Source: CAZFQG01 sp964520785
GTDB lineage: Bacteria > Planctomycetota > Planctomycetia > Pirellulales > Thermoguttaceae
Reading direction: 5' to 3'
Assembly: GCA_964520785.1 (NCBI GenBank)
Contig: CAZFQG010000001.1
Coordinates: 38,194 to 102,193, forward strand
DNA length: 64,000 nucleotides
The position numbers and the translations under genes are program-made. The notes under the pieces are model-generated. The model ran no database searches, was not told where the DNA came from, and worked only from the letters and a program-made list of their open reading frames with translations. Positions 44,455 through 52,993 of the stretch are shown one piece after another (within the stretch, counting starts at the first letter, position 1; every line of letters begins with the position of its first letter).

Positions 44455-47400
44455 CTACCGTTTCCGCGACCGCAGCGCAAGTCCGGCGATTCCAGCGAGG
44501 CCGAGACAAACCCAGGCACCCGGCTCCGGAACCGCGGACGCGGCGGCCGTCGCGCCCCAGTTCGCGCGGACGATGTCGAGATCGGCGCTGCCGACCAAAC
44601 CGTCCTGAGAGGGATCGCCGCTGGCCAGATCGCCGACCGGAACCGATTGCCCCCAGTTGGCCCGGACGATGTCCAAATCGCCGCTGTTGACGACGCCATC
44701 GGCGTTGAGGTCGCCCGGCACCGCGGAGGACTCGATGACGATCTCTCCGTCAAAGGGGGTGATCAGGACGTTGTCGACCGACGCGAGCAGGTTGGACTGC
44801 CAGTTCAGGTAGTTGCTGGAGTAACCGCCGCTCGCCTTTCGGTACGTGGCCAGACTGACGCCGTCGACGAGGATTTCCAGGTCGGTTTGACCGACACCGT
44901 CGAAGGGATTGCCGTCGGTCGGATCGACGAACCGGAGTTCGAAGTGATGGTTCAGCACGGAACCGTCACCTTCGAACAACTCCGCCGAGAGGAATTCCGT
45001 TCCGGAATCGTAAGCCTTGAACGTCCCGTCGGCGCCGAGAGAGATCCCGAGTTGCGCGACGGCCTCGCCGGCCGCGCTGAAGCGGTCCGCTTCGCTCAGC
45101 CCGCAACTGAAGGCGACTGAGGGCGTTTCCTCCGGTTCGATCAATCCGACCACGTCCGGGGATGCATCGAAACGAATCGACAAGCCCCCCTCCGAGTGGC
45201 TGCCGCTGAAACTGGTGTCGGGCGAAAGGACTCCCTGAAGGACCGTGGCCGTAATCGCGAACGCCGCGTCCTGTCCCAACTCGACGGCGTGGAGTCCCGT
45301 GAAGGTTCCCGGAGTCGAGGAGTAGGTCAATCCGGCGAGGGCGCCCCCCTGCCGGTCCGCGACCGCCACATTGACGTCCTCGGTCGGCTCCAGGACGCTG
45401 AAGCCGTCACTGAAGCGGAGGTCGGCGCCGCCGGTGAGCAGGTGGTCCGAGAAAAGCTCCGCGAGATGATACTTGCCACCGCTCGCCGTGGTACTCAACA
45501 TGCCGAACCCGGTGGCATACTTCGTGTCGAGCGTAAAATCCAGGCCGATGGTCATTCCATCGGCGAGGACCAATTCAGTGGAAGCGCTCGGATCGTTCCT
45601 GTCGAACGCGTCGTAAGGACGCAGGGCGATTTCGTAGTTGATGACGTCGCCGTCGACGGAGATCGCGAAGTCCGGCACGGCCGTCTGGTCGCTCGCCAGC
45701 GGAGTCCCGCCGAGACAGATCCAGGAACTCTCCCCGGACGGCGTCGTCGAAATCATGAACCCTTGCGCGTCGGCGTACGTCGCATTGAAGTCGACCGTGT
45801 TCCGATTGGCCGGATCAACATAGATCTCCAAGGAATCCTGACCGTTCCAGACACTGAAAGCCTCCTGGAAGACGTGGTCCGTATCAACCACGGTGACTGC
45901 CACGTAGATCATGTGGGGCGTCCATCGGGCGGCGAACTTCGCCTCCGACACGTCACTCGGTTCGCCGTAATACACGGCATCGAGCGGCATCCACTGCGCG
46001 TCCGCCCAGTCACTCAAATCGCCGTCGATGATCGCCGTCCCCAAGGGGAGATCACCGGCGTTGGTCACGGACGTTCCAACAAAAACGACGAAAGCCGCGG
46101 CAATCGCGAAACAAGCAAGGCGAGAAACGCCGCGCCGTCGGAACAGGAGCAATCCCGCGAGCCCGCCGGCCAACAGCCCCAGGACCGCCGGTTCCGGAAC
46201 GGCGGCTGCGCCGTCCAGGGTATAGAGGGACACACTGTCGACCGAGGCGAGGCGGCTCCCGTAGAAACTGATGTAGTTGTCCGAGTAGCCGCCGGTCTTG
46301 GTGTAATTGAAGGCCGTATCTCCGTCGACGCGAAGTTCGACCGTCGTGGAGCCGCTTCCATCGAAAGGATTGCCATCGGTATCGGTCAAAAGGAGCCGAA
46401 TGCGGTGTTCGGCCCCGGCTTCCGAGGTCCAGGCGGTGCCCGAGCCCACGGAGGTCGTTCCGTCAAAGACTTCGAATGCGCCGTCGCCGCCGAAGAGAAT
46501 GCTCAGGCCCTGGCTCGCCGTGCCGGGCGCCGCGAAACGGTCCGCCTGGCTGAGCCCAAGACTGACGGCGGCCTTGGCCGAGGCGGAACGGGTGCCCAGG
46601 GCGTCGGGGGCCAGTTCGAATTCGAGGTCCAAGCCGGCCGAGGAGGCGCTGCCGCTGAAGTTGCGGTCCGGCGACAGAGCCGACCCAAACGTCATCATCG
46701 CGACGTTGCCGTCCTTCAGGCAGATATTGCCGAGCTGGCTTTGCGTTCCCGGACGGACGGACCATGGGATGTAACCCAGCGACCCTTCCTGCCGGGCCGG
46801 GTCGGTGCTCTGATACCCGTAGTTGACGTCGCTCCGCAGAGGCGAAGCGCCGTCGGTTCGGAACGTATCGGAGAAGAGCAGTTCTCGCTGGTCGACCACT
46901 TCGTTCGTGAACGCGTAGAGGTGAAAGGTGTAGTCCTGGGAAAAGGGAATAATCGAAAAGGTGAGCGAGTCGGCCTGCGCCGTGTATGAATAGGTCAAGC
47001 GGTTGCATCGGACGGTCGTGCCGTCGTTCGAGAAGTTCTCGTCGAATTCGACGTAGCCGCCATCATCGGTCTGAAACGCCGCGTAGCGGAGGCCGGCGTC
47101 TCCCCAAGGGCAATTGTAGAAGGTCGCCTTATAGTTCTGACCCGGTGTCAGCCCCGTCAACGTAAGTCCCTGGGGATCACCGTCATAATTGAAATGATCC
47201 AAAATGCCTTTCAAGGAACCCGTTGCCGTCGACCCACCCCAGTTGGGGAAATAGCCGGTGAATCCGACCGTACTGAAATTCTCGCCGGAGGGAGTTGGAC
47301 CGCTGGTCCCGACGAAATCGACACCGTTGACTCGGGTTGCCGGACCGGCGATATTCACGGCGTGGGTGTACTCGACGGAGGAACGAATACCACAGTCGTC

Positions 47401-47523
47401 GTCTCCGGTAATGATCGCCTGTTCGAAGACTCCGGCGCCGGCGGCCGAGACACTCAAGACCGCCGATACAAGAGCCAGCCCCACTCGGGTGAGACGAATC
47501 CGTCGCCTAGAATCGAAAAACAT
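44455..47523 (-). CDS. Tandem fusion of two PEP-CTERM surface proteins
   Basis: 1022 residues. A signal peptide (RVGLALVSAVLSVSAAGAG) starts the protein. A ~155-residue beta-rich module follows (about 281-438), then a complete PEP-CTERM sorting signal: VPEP at 442-445, a hydrophobic helix and RRRG at 462-465. Without a stop codon the chain continues with a second signal-peptide-like helix (LACFAIAAAFVVFVGTSVTNAGD), a CBM9/DOMON-like domain (~490-740), a second copy of the 155-residue module (~766-926), two dockerin-like GDLNADGVVNSGDLDIVRANWG repeats, and a second PEP-CTERM signal (VPEP at 998). ATG 47523 has AAAGGAGG upstream. No start codon allows a separate second gene, so either a true fusion or a small assembly deletion joined two neighbours. 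Confidence 0.8.
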   Translation of the reverse strand: MFFDSRRRIRLTRVGLALVSAVLSVSAAGAGVFEQAIITGDDDCGIRSSVEYTHAVNIAGPATRVNGVDFVGTSGPTPSGENFSTVGFTGYFPNWGGSTATGSLKGILDHFNYDGDPQGLTLTGLTPGQNYKATFYNCPWGDAGLRYAAFQTDDGGYVEFDENFSNDGTTVRCNRLTYSYTAQADSLTFSIIPFSQDYTFHLYAFTNEVVDQRELLFSDTFRTDGASPLRSDVNYGYQSTDPARQEGSLGYIPWSVRPGTQSQLGNICLKDGNVAMMTFGSALSPDRNFSGSASSAGLDLEFELAPDALGTRSASAKAAVSLGLSQADRFAAPGTASQGLSILFGGDGAFEVFDGTTSVGSGTAWTSEAGAEHRIRLLLTDTDGNPFDGSGSTTVELRVDGDTAFNYTKTGGYSDNYISFYGSRLASVDSVSLYTLDGAAAVPEPAVLGLLAGGLAGLLLFRRRGVSRLACFAIAAAFVVFVGTSVTNAGDLPLGTAIIDGDLSDWADAQWMPLDAVYYGEPSDVSEAKFAARWTPHMIYVAVTVVDTDHVFQEAFSVWNGQDSLEIYVDPANRNTVDFNATYADAQGFMISTTPSGESSWICLGGTPLASDQTAVPDFAISVDGDVINYEIALRPYDAFDRNDPSASTELVLADGMTIGLDFTLDTKYATGFGMLSTTASGGKYHLAELFSDHLLTGGADLRFSDGFSVLEPTEDVNVAVADRQGGALAGLTYSSTPGTFTGLHAVELGQDAAFAITATVLQGVLSPDTSFSGSHSEGGLSIRFDASPDVVGLIEPEETPSVAFSCGLSEADRFSAAGEAVAQLGISLGADGTFKAYDSGTEFLSAELFEGDGSVLNHHFELRFVDPTDGNPFDGVGQTDLEILVDGVSLATYRKASGGYSSNYLNWQSNLLASVDNVLITPFDGEIVIESSAVPGDLNADGVVNSGDLDIVRANWGQSVPVGDLASGDPSQDGLVGSADLDIVRANWGATAAASAVPEPGAWVCLGLAGIAGLALRSRKR

Positions 47524-47593
47524 CGATGTCCTCCTTTTGTGTTGGAACGGAATAACGGGAACGTTCGTCTTACGTCTTCCAGGAAGTCCATCA

Positions 47594-47611
47594 GGTGCGA
47601 GGAACCGCACC
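47594..47611 (-). other. Hairpin directly after the SDR stop codon
   Basis: GGTGCG (47594-47599) and CGCACC (47606-47611), 6-bp stem, 6-base loop, abutting the stop codon. No T tract; possible weak terminator or stabiliser. Confidence 0.35.
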
Positions 47612-48394
47612 CTACCACGGCGGCAGGCACAGGGTTCCCCCTTCAACCGGGATGATACATCCGTTCAGGAAAGAGGCGTCCTCGGTGAAAAGGAACGCCA
47701 CCAGTCGGGCGACATCGATCGGTTTACCGAGGCGTCGGACGGGTACCTTGGCGGCAACTTCCGCGTAGAGTTCCTCCTGGGGCTTATCGAATCCCTCGCA
47801 CGACGCGGCCAGCATGGGCGTTTCGATCGTCCCGGGACTCACGCCGTAGAACCGGATACCCTGGGGGCTGTGGTCGGTGGTAAGGCCGCGGATCATCGCG
47901 ACCAAGGCCGCCTTCGAGGCGCAATACATGGAATGTTCCGGGAAGCCGATATCGGCGGCGACCGAAGTGGCGAAGACCAGAACGCCGCCGCCGGCTCTCT
48001 CCATTACCGGCAAGGCGTATTTCGCCAGCCACGCGGGGCCGAGGAGATTCACGTCCAGCACGAGGCGAAAATCGTCCAGCGACAGATTGGTGATCCTGCC
48101 GGTCCGCAAGGCGCCGGCACACGAAAACGCGCCGTCGAGGCGGCCGAAACGGTCGACCGTCGCGTCGACCAGGGCCTTCACCTGGGATCCGTCGCGGACG
48201 TCGGTAAGCTGGAAGACGCATTCCAGACCCTCGGCGGCCAGTGTTTCCCGCTGCTTTTCGCCGAGATCCTCCTGAACGGAGGCGGAGACGACTTTCGCGC
48301 CGCACTCGGCGAGAAAACGGACGGTCCCTTCGCCGATCCCGGAAGTACCCCCGGTGACGATGATGACGCGGTCTTTGAGATCGTATTGGTTCAT
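47612..48394 (-). CDS. Short-chain dehydrogenase/reductase
   Basis: 260 residues of a classical SDR. The NAD(P) motif is TGGTSGIG, the NNAG-like motif reads SCAGA, and the catalytic Tyr-Lys pair is YCASKAAL with the preceding serine in ATSVAADIG. PGTIETPM follows. The end LNGCIIPVEGG is the usual C-terminal block. It is the last gene of a three-gene set (oxidoreductase, epimerase, SDR) expressed away from the XylR-type regulator, with a 40-base gap from the epimerase gene. It likely oxidises a sugar or sugar acid in the cytoplasm. Confidence 0.9.
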   Translation of the reverse strand: MNQYDLKDRVIIVTGGTSGIGEGTVRFLAECGAKVVSASVQEDLGEKQRETLAAEGLECVFQLTDVRDGSQVKALVDATVDRFGRLDGAFSCAGALRTGRITNLSLDDFRLVLDVNLLGPAWLAKYALPVMERAGGGVLVFATSVAADIGFPEHSMYCASKAALVAMIRGLTTDHSPQGIRFYGVSPGTIETPMLAASCEGFDKPQEELYAEVAAKVPVRRLGKPIDVARLVAFLFTEDASFLNGCIIPVEGGTLCLPPW

Positions 48395-48434
48395 TGGTGG
48401 TTGGATAAGGATTGCTGGTTGGGGTTGAAGATGG

Positions 48435-49424
48435 CTAACCGACGTAACCGGTTCGAACGCTCCGTTCTTCTCCCGATTCGCGGAAGGCGGCGGCTTTTTC
48501 GATCAGGGCGTGGATGTCGTATTGGGGACGATAGCCGAGGACGTATTTCGCCTTGGTGACGTCCATGCAGAAATCCCGGCCGATCGGGTCTACCAGCTCG
48601 ATCGTGTCGATTCCCAGCCGCTTGGCGGTATGTTCGGCCGCGTCGACATAGTCGAAGGGATCCGGCATGGCGATGTTGAATGTCTCCCCGGCGATGCCGT
48701 CCTTCAGCAGGGCCAGGTGAAACGCCTGAACGCAGTCTTCCACCGCGACGATGTGCCGCCGCATCGGGCTGCCGTCGGGGTGCTTCAAGGCGACGGCCGC
48801 GTTCCAACCGGACTCCACCCTCGCCTGTTGTTCGTCGGACATCAATTCCGACCAGACCGGGACGCCAAAGCCCTCTCCGCCAACCGTTAAATGGGTGAGA
48901 ATGTCATCCTCGCAGTGAATCCAGGAAATCCGCAGAATCACCGTGAAGAGCCCCCGCTGATGATAGTACTGATTACAGAGGGTCTCTTCCACCGCCAAGG
49001 AAAGCGGATAGTAACCGGGATACGCGGCCAATGGCTCGTCCTCGCGGATCGGCCGCGGCTTGTCGTTGAAGTAGATCCCGTTGACGGCGTCCCCGCTGGA
49101 TTTGATGAATCGATTGATTCCCAGTCGGCTCGCCGCTTCGAGCAACAAGAACGTCCCGCGGGCACTCAGTCCGATGACTCCCTCGCGGTCCTCCTTGCAG
49201 GTGGCCAGGTGGAGGATCGCGTCGCACCCCGAGAGGACTTCGTCGAGTTCCTCGGGCCTCACGTCCCGCAGGTCGACCGCGATTTCCTCGACCCCGTCCA
49301 CATCGATCGGAGTCCGATGGCGCAGGGCGACCACCTGGTAGCCGTTCTCGACGAGCGACCCGCAAAGCGGCCGGCCCAGTTTCCCGGCCGCCCCGGTCAC
49401 GAAGATTTTCTTAATTGGGCTCAT
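48435..49424 (-). CDS. NAD-dependent epimerase/dehydratase family protein, catalytic Lys replaced
   Basis: 329 residues. The Rossmann motif is TGAAGKLG (10-17), and the acidic VDLRDV and LHLAT strands follow. The extended-SDR active site normally reads Y-x3-K, but here Tyr139 is followed by Pro-Leu-Ser-Leu143, so the general lysine is absent. The C-terminal VAVEDCVQAFHLALL and FNIAMPDPFDYVDAAEH blocks are intact. It might be a uronate/aldose dehydrogenase-like enzyme with an altered mechanism or an inactive binding protein. Middle gene of the XylR-associated operon; ATG 49424 without a strong ribosome-binding site. Confidence 0.85.
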   Translation of the reverse strand: MSPIKKIFVTGAAGKLGRPLCGSLVENGYQVVALRHRTPIDVDGVEEIAVDLRDVRPEELDEVLSGCDAILHLATCKEDREGVIGLSARGTFLLLEAASRLGINRFIKSSGDAVNGIYFNDKPRPIREDEPLAAYPGYYPLSLAVEETLCNQYYHQRGLFTVILRISWIHCEDDILTHLTVGGEGFGVPVWSELMSDEQQARVESGWNAAVALKHPDGSPMRRHIVAVEDCVQAFHLALLKDGIAGETFNIAMPDPFDYVDAAEHTAKRLGIDTIELVDPIGRDFCMDVTKAKYVLGYRPQYDIHALIEKAAAFRESGEERSVRTGYVG

Positions 49425-49502
49425 GGAAAATGGATGGTTGTCAGTTATCGGTTTTCAGTGGATAGTGGCCCCTCTAGTCCCCCTTCTTTGTTTTATGCCT
49501 TC

Positions 49503-50519
49503 TCACTCCTTCTTTAGCGTAACCACCTGATTCGACTCGGCGGAACGAACGGCCGCTTCGATGAAGGCGACGGCCGCGCGGGATTCGGCCGGGGTGATGT
49601 GCGTCGGGGGCGCGCCGGTGCGGACGCACTCGGTGAAGTACTCAAGCTCGGTCTTCAATATGCCGAACCGCTTCCCCAGGACGACCGGCCAGTAGTAGGT
49701 CTCCGCCTTTCGGACGCCGTCGGCGTCGTGGATTTCCAATCCGGCGGTCCCGCAATCGATATAAAGGGCGCCTTCGGTCCCGATGATCTCGGTCTTCGCG
49801 TCGATCGCGTAGGGGGTGCTCCGCGGCAGGTGCCAGACGCTCTCGACGACCGCCGTCGCGCCGCTATCGAGCCGCGCCATCGCCCAGCCGACATCGGGGA
49901 ATCTGTTTTTGCCCGGGTGGACCTGCTGTGCGTAGATAGACGTGGGGGCCGCGCCGCAGAGCCAGAGCATGACGTCGACGTCATGGATTCCATCGCCGAA
50001 GAGGGCCGATATCTTGTCCAGGTTCGCTTCGCCGATCGTCTTGGAGAGGTTTCGCCGCGCGTGCATCGAGATGATCTTTCCCAGGCGGCCTTCCTCGACC
50101 GCCTGCTTCGCCAGGGCGACACGAGGATCAAACCGGCAGATGTGCCCTACCATGAAGAGTCCCGGGGCCTTTTCGGCCGCCGCGATCATCTGGTCGCATT
50201 CGGCGACGTTCATCGCCATCGGCTTCTCGACGAAGACGTGTTTCCCGGCTTCGAGCGCGGCGGTGACCATCTCCGCGTGGTCGTTGACGTGGGTCGTCAC
50301 GTCGATGACGTCGATCGAGGGATCGTCAATCATCTCGCGGTAGTCCGCATACCGGTTTTCGACGCCGAACCGGTCGGCGATCTCGTTCAAACGGGACGCC
50401 GTCCGCGTGCAAACCGCGCCAACCGCCACGCCGGGAATCGCCGAGAGGGTCTCGACGTGAATCTCCCCGAACCAGCCCAGTCCAAGCACCCCCCAGCGAA
50501 TTTCATTCAACGTGCTCAT
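49503..50519 (-). CDS. Gfo/Idh/MocA oxidoreductase (cytoplasmic)
   Basis: 338 residues. GVLGLGWFGEIHVETL is the Rossmann loop and VFVEKPMAMNVAE the intact EKP motif with catalytic lysine. The FGDGIHDVDVMLWL segment carries the catalytic histidine region. There is no signal peptide. ATG 50519 has GAGGA six bases upstream; a longer frame would run over its own promoter. It is first in an operon with the epimerase-like and SDR genes and divergent from the XylR-type regulator, which suggests an inducible sugar or cyclitol dehydrogenation pathway. Confidence 0.9.
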   Translation of the reverse strand: MSTLNEIRWGVLGLGWFGEIHVETLSAIPGVAVGAVCTRTASRLNEIADRFGVENRYADYREMIDDPSIDVIDVTTHVNDHAEMVTAALEAGKHVFVEKPMAMNVAECDQMIAAAEKAPGLFMVGHICRFDPRVALAKQAVEEGRLGKIISMHARRNLSKTIGEANLDKISALFGDGIHDVDVMLWLCGAAPTSIYAQQVHPGKNRFPDVGWAMARLDSGATAVVESVWHLPRSTPYAIDAKTEIIGTEGALYIDCGTAGLEIHDADGVRKAETYYWPVVLGKRFGILKTELEYFTECVRTGAPPTHITPAESRAAVAFIEAAVRSAESNQVVTLKKE

Positions 50520-50610
50520 TCCATTCCTCTTTCCGTTGCGGTCGTGAACCGACCCTCCAGGGCCATATCCGATAGCCTTATCAACAGCCTTATCAACACG
50601 GCAGACCTCC

Positions 50611-50640
50611 ATCCTACCGGGGGGCGGAACGAGTTGTCAA
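50611..50640 (-). promoter_or_regulatory. Promoter of the oxidoreductase-epimerase-SDR operon
   Basis: On the minus strand a perfect TTGACA (50640-50635), an 18-bp spacer and TAGGAT (50616-50611). The repeat at 50660-50673 lies 19 bp upstream of the -35, a typical activator position. Confidence 0.6.
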
Positions 50641-50659
50641 TGATGTACTGCGTCAAAAT

Positions 50660-50673
50660 GATTGTGAATTTGC
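50660..50673 (+). repeat. 14-bp direct repeat, copy 1 (putative operator)
   Basis: GATTGTGAATTTGC, identical to 50747-50760, start-to-start distance 87 bp. Adjacent to the minus-strand -35 element. No third copy was seen elsewhere in the window. Confidence 0.55.
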
Positions 50674-50713
50674 GTCGCGACTTATGCCTTTTGCCCCTTT
50701 TAGTCCGGCTCTC

Positions 50714-50743
50714 TTGATCCGCATCGTCCGGTCGCACTAAAAT
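50714..50743 (+). promoter_or_regulatory. Promoter of the XylR-type regulator gene
   Basis: TTGATC at 50714-50719, an 18-bp spacer and TAAAAT at 50738-50743. The start site would fall inside repeat copy 2. Confidence 0.5.
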
Positions 50744-50746
50744 GGA

Positions 50747-50760
50747 GATTGTGAATTTGC
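50747..50760 (+). repeat. 14-bp direct repeat, copy 2 (putative operator)
   Basis: GATTGTGAATTTGC covering the expected transcription start of the regulator gene, a position suited to autorepression. Confidence 0.55.
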
Positions 50761-50824
50761 CGCTTGAGTGAAAACGGCGGTTTCGTTGGAGAGTCGTGGT
50801 TGGGCCGCTTGGCGAGGGTGCGTC

Positions 50825-52003
50825 GTGAAATCGTGCTTGAGAATTGCCGTGTTGGTGGAATGGTCGCGAGCCTACGGGCGCGGGATCCTGGGGGGAATCG
50901 CGGATTACGTTCAGACCCACAACCGTTGGAAGGTATTCCACACGGAACGCCGCCTCTGCGACGGGGTCCCTCCCTGGTTCGAACGTTGGCAGGGTGATGG
51001 GATCATCGCGAGGATCGAGGATCCCGACCTGCTCGAGCAGGTCCGGCGGAAGGGGTTACCGACGGTGGAGCTTTTCCGTTGCGGCGCACAGGGGGACGGA
51101 TTCGCCACGGTTCGAACCGACGAGGAGGCGGTCGCCAGAATGGCCGCCGAGCATCTGATCGACCGGGGGTTGCGGCAGTTCGCCTATTGCGGCCTGCCGG
51201 GCGTGAGCGGTTCCGAGAAACGGGGGCGGCTTTTCGCCCAGGTGCTCTTCGAGCGGGGGTTTTTCCTCTGGGAGTATCCCTGCCGGATGGGAACCGACCG
51301 GTTTCTTTCGGCCAGCGAGGATAGAGAACTGCTCTGCGACGACGCGGTGGCGCACTGGATCGCGAATCTCCCCAAGCCGATCGGCTTGCTCGCCTGCAAC
51401 GACGTCCGCGCACGGCAGATTCTCATGGCGTGCGACGACCGGAATATCATGGTCCCCGAAGAAGTCGCCGTGATGGGCGTCGACAACGACGAAATCGTCT
51501 GCAGGCTCTGCGGGCCGTCGTTGTCGACGATCGAGCTGGACCCTCACCGGGTGGGATACGAGGCGGCCGCGCTCTTGGATACCTGGATGGCCAATCCGCG
51601 GAAGACGCCGCCGGCAAGGATGATCGCCCCCAAGGGACTGGTCGTCCGCCAGTCGACCGATGTCATCGCCGTTTCGGATACCGACGTCGCCAGCGCGGTC
51701 AAGTTCATTCGCGAACACGCCTGCGACGGGATAAACGTGTCGACCGTGCTGGACCATGTGCCGGTCTCGCGGAGCACGCTGGAGCGGCGGTTTCACAGGA
51801 TTCTCAACCGCTCCCCCAAGGACGAAATCGACCGGGTGCAGTTGGCGCAGGTGAAGCGGCTTCTGGCCCAGACCGATTACCCGCTCTCCAAGATCGCCTC
51901 CCTCGCCGGCTTCCGGTACACCGAAGGGATGTGCCATCTTTTCCGCAATACCTTCGGCCAGACCCCCGGCGAATATCGACACGCTCAACGCAAACGTGGC
52001 TAA
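50825..52003 (+). CDS. XylR-type AraC family transcriptional regulator
   Basis: 392 residues. The N-terminal ~280 residues are a LacI/periplasmic-binding-type sugar sensor (IAVLVEWSRAYGRGILGGIADYV; LIDRGLRQFAYCGLPG; GLLACNDVRARQI; VMGVDNDEIVC). The C-terminal ~105 residues are an AraC double helix-turn-helix (VSRSTLERRFHRILNRSP and SKIASLAGFRYTEGMCHLFRNTFGQTPGEYR). This domain order is that of XylR-type activators of sugar genes. GTG 50825 is chosen because GAGGG lies seven bases upstream and the protein then begins as homologues do; a GTG at 50768 is the alternative. It is divergent from the dehydrogenase operon, its probable target. Confidence 0.9.
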   Translation: MKSCLRIAVLVEWSRAYGRGILGGIADYVQTHNRWKVFHTERRLCDGVPPWFERWQGDGIIARIEDPDLLEQVRRKGLPTVELFRCGAQGDGFATVRTDEEAVARMAAEHLIDRGLRQFAYCGLPGVSGSEKRGRLFAQVLFERGFFLWEYPCRMGTDRFLSASEDRELLCDDAVAHWIANLPKPIGLLACNDVRARQILMACDDRNIMVPEEVAVMGVDNDEIVCRLCGPSLSTIELDPHRVGYEAAALLDTWMANPRKTPPARMIAPKGLVVRQSTDVIAVSDTDVASAVKFIREHACDGINVSTVLDHVPVSRSTLERRFHRILNRSPKDEIDRVQLAQVKRLLAQTDYPLSKIASLAGFRYTEGMCHLFRNTFGQTPGEYRHAQRKRG

Positions 52004-52018
52004 AAGGCTGCTAAGAGC

Positions 52019-52558
52019 CTAATCGATCTCTTGCTCCTCCTCCGTCGCGGTTGAGCCGGCGACACCCCGCCGTCCCTTGCGGTCCCAGGGCGAACCGGGC
52101 CGTGGACCCCTGGGAAAATACGAGCCGCCTCCAGTCGTCTCGCCGTTTAATCGCGACATCAGATTCGGCATCGCATGGAAGAATTCTTCTCGGGTGACGT
52201 CGCCGTCTCCGTTGAGATCGAGCGACCGCAGGGCTTCGCGAGCCTCCTCGATCTCCGTGTGTGAGAGAGTCCCGTCGCCGTTCTTATCCAGGGTCGCCAG
52301 CAAGACTCCCCCAAGGGCGAAGACCCCGCTTCGCCCTTGGTCGAAATCCGCCGGGCCCCTCCACGGACCTCCACGAGGGGCCCAGCCGGCACGTCCCCTC
52401 GGACGCTCGGTGTCGCGCCGGGGGGCCAAACCGTCGGGATCCGTTCGACCTTGCGGTGTCGCGTCTTGCTGAGCCTGGGCACTATCCTGCAAGACGATCC
52501 AAACCGTAAAAAAGGCGATCCACAAAAAGGCAATCCCACAAGTGATCCAGATTTTCAT
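52019..52558 (-). CDS. Exported EF-hand protein
   Basis: 179 residues. A hydrophobic N-terminal signal or anchor (ITCGIAFLWIAFFTVWIVL) precedes a Pro/Arg/Gly-rich region. Two EF-hand calcium loops follow, DKNGDGTLSHTE and DLNGDGDVTREE, spaced as a pair. The tail is glycine/charge rich. Such small EF-hand proteins are frequent in planctomycetes and are probably calcium-binding envelope proteins; the partner is unknown. GGAG lies eight bases before ATG 52558. It converges with the regulator gene. Confidence 0.85.
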   Translation of the reverse strand: MKIWITCGIAFLWIAFFTVWIVLQDSAQAQQDATPQGRTDPDGLAPRRDTERPRGRAGWAPRGGPWRGPADFDQGRSGVFALGGVLLATLDKNGDGTLSHTEIEEAREALRSLDLNGDGDVTREEFFHAMPNLMSRLNGETTGGGSYFPRGPRPGSPWDRKGRRGVAGSTATEEEQEID

Positions 52559-52993
52559 GGTAGTGCTCCGTTCTTGTTCTTTTCCAGTCCGTCGGAGACA
52601 AACTAATCTTCAGGAAAAACCGGAATTCTCCGCGGATAATGCACCCGAAACTGGCAAAGGGGGCACTGTCGGATTACCAGATAGGGGGTGTTTCATGGAA
52701 TACATAACGTAATGAAACGGAAATATCGAAATCGCGCCGTTGTTTCGCGAAAGAATCCGTTCTCAAATCGGCCGCAATACCCGTTTAACGGTTCTTCGCT
52801 CAAATTGTGTCGCCATTTTCGCAAATAGACCGCATTCCGGAAAGACGGTTACGACCGGCAATAAACATCAATAAAACGGCAGTCCTTCCTTGCATGGTGA
52901 ACTCGCGCTGGAAACCGGAGGCGGCCGGCCGCTGTCTCTTGGGTTCCGTTCGCCGCCACCGACACGTCAAACTCCGTCGTCTTCCGCTGGGTT
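52559..52993. other. Intergenic region with a 7-bp inverted repeat
   Basis: 435 bases between two minus-strand genes, more AT-rich than its surroundings. GTTTCAT (52690-52696) and ATGAAAC (52712-52718) form a perfect inverted repeat with a 15-base centre, about 130-160 bases upstream of the EF-hand gene; possibly an operator or hairpin. No clear promoter could be fixed. Confidence 0.4.

Larger units (their letters stand above)
50520..50824. other. Divergent control region of the sugar operon
   Basis: 305 bases with two face-to-face promoters and two 14-bp direct repeats (listed separately). No coding sequence. Confidence 0.6.

Noticed and set aside
45196..46989. 597-codon plus-strand frame antisense to the PEP-CTERM fusion
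   Set aside because: Shadow of the real gene; no domain pattern or ribosome-binding site, and the minus strand has clear signal peptides and sorting signals.
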